A stretch of DNA of 13,058 bases, taken from positions 1 through 13,058 of the forward strand of contig CALKBB010000074.1 in the NCBI GenBank assembly GCA_937989795.1, given 5' to 3'. Positions 1 through 5,603 of this stretch are shown one piece after another. Under the pieces are notes generated by a model. The model was given only the letters and a program-made list of their open reading frames with translations, searched no databases and was not told where the DNA came from. The stretch's first letter is position 1. Each line of letters starts with the position of its first letter. The position numbers were made by a program, and so were the translations under genes. The DNA is from an uncultured Collinsella sp. Its GTDB lineage: Bacteria; Actinomycetota; Coriobacteriia; Coriobacteriales; Coriobacteriaceae.

Positions 1-639
1 GGCCAGAAGATTGCCGTGGTGGGAACCACGGGCGCAGGCAAGACGACGCTCATCAACCTGCTCATGCGCTTCTACGAGATCGACGGTGGCCGCATTACCC
101 TCGACGGTGTGGACACGAGCCGCATGGACCGCGGCGAGCTGCGCCAGCAGTTTGGCATGGTGCTGCAGGATGCCTGGCTGTTCGATGGCACCATTGCCGA
201 GAACATCGCCTATGGCTGTCCCGAGGCGACGCGCGAGGAGATTGTCGCGGCCGCACGTGCCGCTCAGGTCGACTTCTTTGTGCGCACCATGCCACAGGGC
301 TACGACACGCGGGTGGCCAACGATGCCGAGAGCATTAGCCAGGGCCAGCGTCAGCTGCTGACCATTGCGCGCGTGCTGCTCAACAGCCCGGCGATTCTCA
401 TCCTGGACGAGGCGACCTCAAGCGTGGACACGCGCACCGAGCTTGCCATCGGCCGCGCCATGGACGCGCTCATGCGCGGGCGCACGAGCTTTGTGATCGC
501 GCATCGCCTGTCGACGATCGTTGATGCCGACCTGATCTTGGTCATGGATCACGGCAACATTATCGAGCAGGGCACGCATAAGGAGCTGCTCGCAGCCGAG
601 GGCGCTTACGCCGACCTCTATCTGAGTCAGTTCGCATAA
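1..639 (+). CDS. ABC exporter ATP-binding domain, 3' end of gene (5' part outside window)
   Basis: The reading frame is open from the first base, and 212 residues are visible. They form an almost complete nucleotide-binding domain of a membrane-fused (type IV) ABC exporter. Visible motifs, counted from the first codon: Walker A GTTGAGKTT (8-16), Q-loop GMVLQD, signature SISQGQ instead of LSGGQ (about 111-116), Walker B ILILDE with the catalytic Glu, and switch His in IAHRLST. An intact Glu and His with a degenerate signature is the pattern of one half of a heterodimeric exporter. It closely resembles the C-terminal half of the exporter gene at 10113-11972, including identical 21-nt stretches, so the two are paralogues. 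The transmembrane part and probably the partner gene lie to the left. Substrate unknown; lipid, peptide or drug export are all possible. Confidence 0.93.
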   Translation, partial: GQKIAVVGTTGAGKTTLINLLMRFYEIDGGRITLDGVDTSRMDRGELRQQFGMVLQDAWLFDGTIAENIAYGCPEATREEIVAAARAAQVDFFVRTMPQGYDTRVANDAESISQGQRQLLTIARVLLNSPAILILDEATSSVDTRTELAIGRAMDALMRGRTSFVIAHRLSTIVDADLILVMDHGNIIEQGTHKELLAAEGAYADLYLSQFA

Positions 640-669
640 TGTGACAAAGGGACAGTCCCTTTGTCACAT
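639..669. repeat. 31-nt perfect palindrome, REP-like
   Basis: TGTGACAAAGGGAC (640-653), one central A at 654, then the exact reverse complement (655-668). The A at 639 and T at 669 add one more pair. The palindrome overlaps the last base of the exporter stop codon. As RNA it would be a hairpin with almost no loop and no following T-run, so it is a poor classical terminator. Repetitive extragenic palindromes or a symmetrical protein site are the alternatives. It is followed 8 nt later by a second hairpin. Confidence 0.75.
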
Positions 670-677
670 CACAAATT

Positions 678-712
678 AAGGCGCGCCGGGGGTGAATCCT
701 CTGGCGCGCCTT
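678..712 (-). terminator. Hairpin terminator between exporter and cysE (possibly bidirectional)
   Basis: Perfect 10-bp stem AAGGCGCGCC (678-687) and GGCGCGCCTT (703-712) with a 15-nt loop. On the minus strand the stem is followed by AATTTGT, so it suits cysE, whose stop codon is about 37 nt upstream. On the plus strand only TTTG follows; weak action for the exporter gene is possible. Confidence 0.6.
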
Positions 713-748
713 TGCGTTGGCGTCAATGTTGTCGGTGGCCGTCCGCCT

Positions 749-1453
749 CTAGCGCTCGTCCACGAGCTTGGCGACGAGGGCTTTGAGCTCGGCCACCTCT
801 CGCTCGAGTTCCTTGACGCGGCGGGCATTCTCGGTGATGCCTTGGCGGTTGAGGGCGGACTGCTCGGCGGCATCGTCGGGCATATACTCGCGATGCTGCT
901 TGGCGTCAAACGTCTCCTCAAACACGCGGCAGCCGTTGCGCTTGATGATGCGTCCCGGCACGCCCACGACGGTGCAGTTGTCGGGCACGTCCTTGACGAC
1001 AACCGAGTTGCCGCCGATTTTGACGTTGTTGCCAATGTGGATGTTGCCAAGCACCTTGGCGCCCGTGCCCACCGTGACATTGTTGCCCAGGGTGGGGTGG
1101 CGCTTGCCGGTCTCGTTGCCGGTGCCGCCGAGCGTGACGCCCTGGTAGAGCACGCAGTTGTCGCCCACGATGGTGGTCTCGCCGATGACGACGCCCATGG
1201 CGTGGTCGATAAAGAAGTGCTTGCCGATCTGTGCGGCGGGATGAATCTCGACGCCGGTGATGTGGCGGGTGATTTGCGAGAGCACGCGGGCGAGCGAGCG
1301 ATGTCCATGCTCCCACAGCCAGTGCTCGGGCACATGGTTCCACTTGGCGTGCAGGCCAGGATAGGAAAGGAAGATGACCAGACCGTTTTGCGCGGCGGGG
1401 TCTTGCGCCTGGACGGTCTTGATGTCCTCGCGAATGGTATTGATAAAGCTCAC
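749..1453 (-). CDS. cysE: Serine O-acetyltransferase
   Basis: Transfers acetyl from acetyl-CoA to L-serine, giving O-acetylserine, the carbon skeleton for cysteine synthesis; cytosolic. The 234-residue protein is a left-handed beta-helix acetyltransferase with hexapeptide repeats. Motifs: LSYPGLHA (29-36), HPAAQIG (71-77), FIDHAMGVVIGET (81-93) with the Asp83-His84 pair, QGVTLGGTG (104-112), KRHPTLG (117-123) with His119, and VGVPGRII near the end of the helix. The N-terminal helical region is shorter than in the 273-residue E. coli CysE, as in EpsC-type enzymes. Residues about 207-234 are heptad-like (VKELEREVAELKALVAKL), a probable coiled coil. A GTG start is chosen because AAGGGAGGG lies just upstream; a longer frame from 1540 has no such site and adds residues atypical of the family. 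Transcribed divergently from the DedA gene. No cysK is visible beside it. Confidence 0.93.
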   Translation of the reverse strand: MSFINTIREDIKTVQAQDPAAQNGLVIFLSYPGLHAKWNHVPEHWLWEHGHRSLARVLSQITRHITGVEIHPAAQIGKHFFIDHAMGVVIGETTIVGDNCVLYQGVTLGGTGNETGKRHPTLGNNVTVGTGAKVLGNIHIGNNVKIGGNSVVVKDVPDNCTVVGVPGRIIKRNGCRVFEETFDAKQHREYMPDDAAEQSALNRQGITENARRVKELEREVAELKALVAKLVDER

Positions 1454-1494
1454 CGGCCGCCCTCCCTTAGCGCCATGGCAATGCGATTCAATAA

Positions 1495-1500
1495 AGTATA
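1495..1500 (-). promoter_or_regulatory. Possible -10 box of cysE
   Basis: TATACT on the minus strand, about 42 nt before the GTG start. No good -35 is visible at 16-18 nt, so an activator may be needed. An 11-nt palindrome AGCGATTCGCT (1500-1510) overlaps the upstream edge of the box and could be an operator. Confidence 0.35.
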
Positions 1501-1624
1501 GCGATTCGCTAGGAATTAGGAAGAACAATCCTGGCGGCATTGCACGACAAGTGTCAGTTATGCAAACTTGCTGGTAATGGAGTCATGCTTTTGTGGGGTT
1601 GCGCACGAGGGGGCGCTGCAACCG

Positions 1625-1630
1625 TATACT
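1625..1630 (+). promoter_or_regulatory. Possible -10 box of the DedA gene
   Basis: TATACT lies 46 nt before the chosen ATG. The only TTG-type -35 (TTGCGC) is 20 nt away, which is too far, so the promoter is weak or the call is wrong. It shares the 1454-1676 intergenic region with the divergent cysE promoter. Confidence 0.33.
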
Positions 1631-1676
1631 GGTCAACTTGGACGTGTCCGCGCCCACAACTGAGAGGTTTTACTTC

Positions 1677-2315
1677 ATGGGTTTCATTAATTTTATCGCC
1701 GAGCTGCTCAAAGACCCGCGCACCGCGATTGCCAGCTGGATCGCTGCCGGCCCGCTTATGGCCTACGGCTGCGTGTTCTTGATCATCTTTATCGAGACGG
1801 GCGTGGTGTTCTTCCCATTCCTTCCCGGCGATTCGCTGCTGTTCGCCTCGGGCTTCTTTGCCCACAACGGCGGCTTTAACATCGTGGCGCTTCTGGCCAC
1901 CGCATGGGCCGCAGCCATCCTGGGCGATCAGTGCAACTTTATGATCGGCCACTTCTTTGGCAAAAAGATCATCGCTTCGGGCAAGGTGAAGGCCATGACG
2001 CCCGAGCGCATTAAAAAGTCCGAGGACTTCTTGGACAAGTGGGGTCACCTGGCCATCTTCCTGGGTCGCTTCTTCCCGTTTATCCGCACCTTTGTGCCCT
2101 TTATCGCCGGCATGGGCGGCATGCACTGGCGCAACTTTGTCGTCTTTAACGTGCTGGGCGGCATTACCTGGTCGACCGTCTTTACGCTGCTGGGCTACTT
2201 CTTTGGCGGCATTCCCTTTGTGCAGGAGCACTTTGAGCTGCTGATTATCGGCATCGTCGCCGTGTCGATCATCCCGACCGTGGTTGGCCTTGTTAAGGCT
2301 AAGCTGGGCAAATAG
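1677..2315 (+). CDS. DedA-family (VTT domain) integral membrane protein
   Basis: A 212-residue membrane protein of the DedA/SNARE-associated family. Members act as lipid transporters (undecaprenyl phosphate or other phospholipid scramblase/flippase activity) or support envelope and proton-motive-force homeostasis; the substrate here is unknown. Visible: N-terminal amphipathic part, re-entrant segment with ETGVVFFPFLPGD (40-52), and GRFFPFIRTFVPFIAG (130-145). Glu40, Asp52, Arg131 and Arg137 match the acidic and arginine residues essential in E. coli YqjA. Two hydrophobic C-terminal helices follow (about 155-178 and 187-206), then a basic tail. The ATG at 1677 has GAGAGG (1662-1667) 9 nt upstream; the open frame continues to 1593, but that part does not resemble the family. 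Monocistronic, closed by the terminator at 2353. Confidence 0.92.
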   Translation: MGFINFIAELLKDPRTAIASWIAAGPLMAYGCVFLIIFIETGVVFFPFLPGDSLLFASGFFAHNGGFNIVALLATAWAAAILGDQCNFMIGHFFGKKIIASGKVKAMTPERIKKSEDFLDKWGHLAIFLGRFFPFIRTFVPFIAGMGGMHWRNFVVFNVLGGITWSTVFTLLGYFFGGIPFVQEHFELLIIGIVAVSIIPTVVGLVKAKLGK

Positions 2316-2352
2316 AATGCCTAGCTCGAGCTGGCGCACAAATCGCGTCGTT

Positions 2353-2392
2353 GAGGCCCGTCACCGTTTACGGTGGCGGGCCTCTTTAGTTT
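2353..2392 (+). terminator. Rho-independent terminator of the DedA gene
   Basis: A 14-bp stem, GAGGCCCGTCACCG (2353-2366) with CGGTGGCGGGCCTC (2371-2384), one G-T wobble, a TTTA loop, and TTTAGTTT after it. Confidence 0.88.
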
Positions 2393-2431
2393 CGGTCAAA
2401 TGAAAATACTTTAGTTAGTTAAAGAAAAGCG

Positions 2432-2460
2432 TTTTATCCGACGCGCGTGCGGAGTACAAT
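2432..2460 (+). promoter_or_regulatory. Probable ilvE promoter
   Basis: TTTTAT (2432-2437), 17 nt, TACAAT (2455-2460), inside the only AT-rich stretch before the gene. The predicted RNA start is about 2466-2468, leaving a leader of about 147 nt before the IlvE start codon. Confidence 0.45.
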
Positions 2461-2467
2461 CTCGTGC

Positions 2468-2617
2468 ATGCGAATCGACGTGCCATCGGCTTTGATGCCG
2501 TTCGCGTGTCCCGTCCGGCTCTACGCTCCGGGCGTGCGACGTTGCGACGCGGTCGGCCTCGGTCCTTGCGTGCGAGTTCGCGAGTATGCAACTGTGTATG
2601 TAAGGAGCGACATATGA
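2468..2617 (+). CDS. Candidate leaderless upstream ORF before ilvE
   Basis: A 49-codon frame begins with ATG at the predicted transcription start and stops in TGA overlapping the ilvE ATG (ATATGA). It starts MRIDVPSALMPF and ends with ATVYVRSDI; 13 of 49 residues are Val, Leu or Ile, only slightly above a usual share. It has no Shine-Dalgarno and would have to be read as a leaderless message. A regulatory leader peptide with translational coupling is possible, but this may be an accidental frame in GC-rich DNA. No homology is recognised. Confidence 0.2.
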   Translation: MRIDVPSALMPFACPVRLYAPGVRRCDAVGLGPCVRVREYATVYVRSDI

Positions 2618-3666
2618 CTGTCGAGAAGAAGGATATCGATTGGGGTAGCCTCGGCTTTGGCTACATGAAGACCGATTACAGCTACGAGGCCCATTGGAAG
2701 GATGGCGAGTGGGACGAGGGCGGCCTGACCACCGACCACACCCTGCATGTCTCCGAGTGCGGTGGCATCTTCCATTACTGCCAGGAGGTCTTTGAGGGCC
2801 TGAAGGCCTACACCGCCGAGGACGGCAGCATCGTCTGCTTCCGTCCCGACATGAACGCCGAGCGCATGTATAACTCTGCCCAGCGCCTCGAGATGCCCCC
2901 GTTCCCCAAGGACAAGTTTGTTGAGGCCGTCAAGCAGGTCGTTTCTGCCAACGCCGCCTGGGTTCCGCCCTTTGGCTCCGGCGCGACCTTGTACGTGCGT
3001 CCGTTTATGATCGGCTCCGGTGACGTGATTGGCGTGGCTCCCGCTCCTGAGTACACGTTCCGCATTCTCGTGACTCCGGTCGGTCCGTACTTTAAGGGCG
3101 GCCTTAAGCCCGTTAAGCTGCGCGTTTCCGAGTATGACCGTGCGGCACCGCACGGCACCGGCAACATCAAGGCCGGCCTCAACTACGCCATGTCTCTCAA
3201 GCCCACGATGGAGGCTCACCGCGAGGGCTATGCCGAGAACCTGTATCTCGACTCCGAGTCCCGCACCTATGTCGAGGAGACCGGCGGCGCGAACGTTCTG
3301 TTCGTGAAGGAGGACGGCACCCTCGTCGTTCCTCAGTCGCACACCGACTCCATCCTGCCCTCCATCACCCGTCGCTCGCTCGTTCAGGTTGCTCAGGATT
3401 TGGGCATGACCGTCGATCAGCGTCCCGTCGAGTGGGCCGAGGTCAAGGCCGGCACCTTTGTGGAGTGCGGCCTGTGCGGTACCGCTGCCGTCATCTCCCC
3501 GGTGGGCGAGATCGACAACAAGGTCTACGGTGCCGATGAGACCGTGACCTTCCCGGCTGGCTACACCGAGATCGGCCCCGTGATGAAGAAGCTTCGCGAG
3601 ACCCTGACTGGTATCCAGTCCGGTGCTGTCGAGGATAAGCACAACTGGGTTTACACCGTCGCATAA
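2614..3666 (+). CDS. ilvE: Branched-chain amino acid aminotransferase
   Basis: A PLP-dependent fold-type IV transaminase exchanging amino groups between glutamate and the 2-oxo acids of valine, leucine and isoleucine; cytosolic. The 350-residue length suits the class II BCAT group. Visible: VFEGLKAY (59-66), the arginine in LYVRPFMIG (127-134), GPYFKGG (157-163), the PLP lysine Lys186 in GTGNIKAGLNYA, YVEETGGANVLFV (219-231) where these enzymes have the cofactor-contacting Glu, and ECGLCGTAAVISPVGEI (284-300) with the phosphate-binding Gly-Thr. ATG at 2614 is chosen because AAGGAG (2602-2607) is 6 nt upstream and the protein start MTVEKKDIDW is typical. The frame stays open back to 2464, but that stretch is Arg-rich and unlike the family. 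Monocistronic. Confidence 0.96.
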   Translation: MTVEKKDIDWGSLGFGYMKTDYSYEAHWKDGEWDEGGLTTDHTLHVSECGGIFHYCQEVFEGLKAYTAEDGSIVCFRPDMNAERMYNSAQRLEMPPFPKDKFVEAVKQVVSANAAWVPPFGSGATLYVRPFMIGSGDVIGVAPAPEYTFRILVTPVGPYFKGGLKPVKLRVSEYDRAAPHGTGNIKAGLNYAMSLKPTMEAHREGYAENLYLDSESRTYVEETGGANVLFVKEDGTLVVPQSHTDSILPSITRRSLVQVAQDLGMTVDQRPVEWAEVKAGTFVECGLCGTAAVISPVGEIDNKVYGADETVTFPAGYTEIGPVMKKLRETLTGIQSGAVEDKHNWVYTVA

Positions 3667-3747
3667 GCAGTCTTAGCTGTCCGGCCCTCGGACCTGCGTC
3701 ACCTTGGCGCTGTCGTATGGGCAATATAGATCTGAATTAAAGATGGT

Positions 3748-3776
3748 GCGAGGCCTTTTGGCCGCGCTTTTGTTTT
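3748..3776 (+). terminator. Rho-independent terminator of ilvE
   Basis: Stem GCGAGGCC (3748-3755) with GGCCGCGC (3760-3767), one A-G mismatch, TTTT loop, followed by TTTTGTTTT. It lies about 80 nt after the ilvE stop. Confidence 0.75.
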
Positions 3777-3804
3777 GCTTCGCGCAATGTGGGGGTGGTG
3801 GTGA

Positions 3805-4007
3805 CGTGCATTTTTGCGAGTATTCTGCAATCAAAGGCCCTTGCATACCGACCTCGGGCGAAAAATCGGGATTTATCGATGTTTTCTACGAATGATGGGC
3901 GGGGTAATGGGCTGACAGCGTTTGATTTGCAGGGATATTCGCAGTCTTTGGCATGTATCGTGGCGGTCGAAGCTGTCTGGCATGCTGAATACTCCCAAAA
4001 ATGCACG
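3805..4007. mobile_element. Candidate MITE-like element with 25-nt terminal inverted repeats
   Basis: The left end (3805-3829, beginning CGTGCATTTTTG) and right end (3983-4007, ending CAAAAATGCACG) are inverted copies that differ at two of 25 positions. They enclose 153 bp with no convincing gene. The size (203 bp), long terminal repeats and intergenic position between two terminators suggest a non-autonomous transposon or long-hairpin repeat. I see no clear target-site duplication and no related transposase in the window. A large structured RNA or a repeat of another kind remains possible. Confidence 0.5.
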
Positions 4008-4037
4008 GCGCCTTGAGGGGGACCTTCGCGACAAAGG

Positions 4038-4076
4038 AAACCGCCCCGTCGAAGTATGCATTCGACGGGGCGGTTT
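4038..4076 (-). terminator. Terminator of lemA
   Basis: A perfect 16-bp stem, AAACCGCCCCGTCGAA (4038-4053) with its reverse complement (4061-4076), and a 7-nt loop. Read on the minus strand it is followed by CCTTTGTC after the TTT of the stem, and lies 36 nt after the lemA stop. Confidence 0.75.
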
Positions 4077-4112
4077 ATGCATATAGCCGATTAAAGATAC
4101 GCTGCGGATCTG

Positions 4113-4664
4113 TTAGAACTTGACGGTCGGTGCTTGGCGGGCGGCCTCAGCTGCCTCGAAGCCCTGGCGCTCCTTAAACTGGAAGATGCCGGCAAAGATA
4201 ACAGCCGGGAACGTCTGGATGGCGTTGTTGTAGCTGAGCACGCAATCGTTGTAGCTCTGGCGTGCGTAGCTCACCTTGTTCTCGGTGTCTTCGAGCGTAG
4301 CCTGGAGCTGCGTAAAGTTGGTGTTTGCCTTAAGGTCGGGGTAGGCCTCGGCCACGGCAAAGAGTTGGCGCAGCGCACCGGTCAGCACGTTGTCGGCTTC
4401 CATCTTGGCCTCGGGGGTGGTGGCGCTCACGGCGGCGTTGCGCGCGTTGACCACGGCGGCGAGCGTGTCCTGCTCGTGCTTGGCGTAGCCCTTGACGGTC
4501 TCGACCAGGTTAGGGATCAGGTCGTTGCGGCGCTGCAGCTGCGTGTCGATGTTCTGCCAGGCGTTATCGATGCGATTGCGCTTGGTGACCATGTTGTTGT
4601 AGATGCCGGCGATGGCGCTGACGATCACAACGACAACAACGATACCGATGATGACGGGAAGCAT
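4113..4664 (-). CDS. lemA: LemA family protein
   Basis: A 183-residue protein with one N-terminal membrane anchor (residues about 2-21, LPVIIGIVVVVVIVSAIAGI), then a helical LemA domain. Family signatures: NNMVTKRNRIDNAWQNID, QLQRRNDLIPNLVETVKGYA (45-64), KHEQDTLAAVVNAR, and LEDTENKVSYARQSYND; the end, AARQAPTVKF, is also typical. LemA proteins are widespread membrane-anchored four-helix proteins of uncertain biochemical role; a topology with most of the protein outside has been proposed. The ATG at 4664 has GGAG (4670-4673) 5 nt upstream; the longer frame to 4835 would place 57 atypical residues before the anchor. LemA genes often sit beside a TPM-domain (YgcG-like) gene, but none is seen here. 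Divergent from the TetR gene. Confidence 0.93.
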   Translation of the reverse strand: MLPVIIGIVVVVVIVSAIAGIYNNMVTKRNRIDNAWQNIDTQLQRRNDLIPNLVETVKGYAKHEQDTLAAVVNARNAAVSATTPEAKMEADNVLTGALRQLFAVAEAYPDLKANTNFTQLQATLEDTENKVSYARQSYNDCVLSYNNAIQTFPAVIFAGIFQFKERQGFEAAEAARQAPTVKF

Positions 4665-4725
4665 GATGTCTCCGTTTCGAATGGCAGCGGCGTTTTGCGC
4701 CGGCTGCCGTTGGTGTAACGCTACT

Positions 4726-4731
4726 AGTATA
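4726..4731 (-). promoter_or_regulatory. Possible -10 box of lemA
   Basis: TATACT on the minus strand, 62 nt before the start codon. A GC-rich hairpin (4683-4708: GGCAGC/GCTGCC and GGCG/CGCC with one bulged G and loop TTTTG) would form near the 5' end of the resulting mRNA. No clear -35 is seen. Confidence 0.35.
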
Positions 4732-4875
4732 CCCGCAACCTTTGGCGATACCGAACTTTCCGGTAAGCGTTGTGTTTCAACCAGGGAGGGGGCGCCAATA
4801 ACGAACGGGTGGTACAGGTGTAAGATATGCGACACATTAAGGAATGCTGTTTACGCCTTGAGGATGGCGATATGG

Positions 4876-5460
4876 ATGGACCTTCGCATCAAGAAAACCT
4901 ATCGTGCCCTGTTCGATGCTTTTACCGAGCTCTTGGAAGAGCATCGGTTTGAGGATTTGACGGTTGCCATGCTTTGCGACCGGGCCCTGATTCGCCGCAC
5001 GACGTTCTATAAGCATTTTCGCGATAAAAACGATTACTTTGCCTTCTATATCGATGAGCTTATGACGGGCTTGCCGCAAAACCGGACCGATGCGGCGGAC
5101 GCGGAGTCGCTTGGGGACGTGCAGGCGCTTCGCCATGAGGTCTTTGACGATGCCATGAATATGATTCTGGCGCATGAGCAGCTCATGGATAATATTTTGG
5201 CGAGCAGCATGTCGGGCATGCTGACCGGCATGATTTGCGACCGCATCGCGCGTTCCGTCCGCGAGCGTGTGATGAGCTCGCTTGCCGAAGATGCTCTGGC
5301 GCCCGTTTCGCTCGAGACGACATCGGAGTTTATCGCCGGTGGCATTATTCGGCTGTTCACAAATTGGTGGGAATCGGGTCACGATCTTGAGCGTCGACCC
5401 GAGATGGCCGACGTGGTCGATGCGCTGTTTGAGCGGACCATGACGCCAGTGAATCACTAA
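4876..5460 (+). CDS. TetR/AcrR-family transcriptional regulator
   Basis: A 194-residue one-domain-plus-effector regulator. The N-terminal TetR helix-turn-helix is clear: RIKKTYRALFDAFTELLEEH (4-23), then LTVAMLCDRALIRRTTFYKHFRDKNDYF (28-55), with recognition helix IRRTTFYKHF. The C-terminal part (about 80-190) has GGIIRLFTNWWESG (155-168), a pattern I associate with DhaS-like TetR C-terminal domains. Ligand and targets are unknown. Start uncertain: GAGG at 4860-4863 is 12 nt before ATG 4876, while the in-frame ATG at 4864 directly follows it; homologue-like starts MDLRIKKT favour 4876. A small inverted repeat ACCG-N7-CGGT (4750-4764) in the shared lemA/tetR intergenic region could be an operator. 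The stop codon is only 2 nt from the tRNA gene on the other strand, leaving no room for a terminator. Confidence 0.9.
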   Translation: MDLRIKKTYRALFDAFTELLEEHRFEDLTVAMLCDRALIRRTTFYKHFRDKNDYFAFYIDELMTGLPQNRTDAADAESLGDVQALRHEVFDDAMNMILAHEQLMDNILASSMSGMLTGMICDRIARSVRERVMSSLAEDALAPVSLETTSEFIAGGIIRLFTNWWESGHDLERRPEMADVVDALFERTMTPVNH

Positions 5461-5462
5461 GG

Positions 5463-5552
5463 TGGCGGAGAGAGGGGGATTCGAACCCCCGGAACGCTCT
5501 CGCGCTCAACGGTTTTCAAGACCGCCGCATTCAACCGCTCTGCCATCTCTCC
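5463..5552 (-). tRNA. tRNA-Ser (anticodon TGA)
   Basis: On the minus strand the 90-nt gene begins GGAGAGATGGC (acceptor strand GGAGAGA) and ends TCTCTCC G CCA, so CCA is encoded. The anticodon loop CTTGAAA gives anticodon TGA, which reads UCN-type serine codons. The long variable arm (around GAGCGCGAGAGCGTTC) is the class II mark of serine tRNA, and the T-loop GGTTCGAATCC is canonical. It is divergent from tadA, 51 nt away. TATCAT (5563-5568, minus) is a possible -10 box. Confidence 0.97.
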
Positions 5553-5603
5553 GTGAGTCGTAATGATAGCATCGTTTTGAATTTGCAACAGGGAAGGCGA
5601 ACG

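Noticed and set aside
692..1501. A 269-codon plus-strand frame opposite cysE
   Set aside because: Antisense to a well-supported acetyltransferase; Val/Ala/Gly/His-rich translation without family features.
2464..2613. N-terminally extended IlvE from a GTG at 2464
   Set aside because: The extension is Arg-rich and unlike the family, whereas ATG 2614 has a well-spaced AAGGAG.
2316..2613. T-box or amino-acid riboswitch before ilvE
   Set aside because: I could not find a T-box sequence, a specifier loop, or an antiterminator/terminator pair after the promoter.
2521..3642. A 373-codon minus-strand frame opposite ilvE
   Set aside because: Shadow of the aminotransferase gene in GC-rich DNA; no motifs and no promoter.
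3704..4082. Short frames on both strands within the ilvE-lemA gap
   Set aside because: They span terminators and the inverted-repeat element and are by-products of its symmetry (the repeated ends create similar peptides on both strands).
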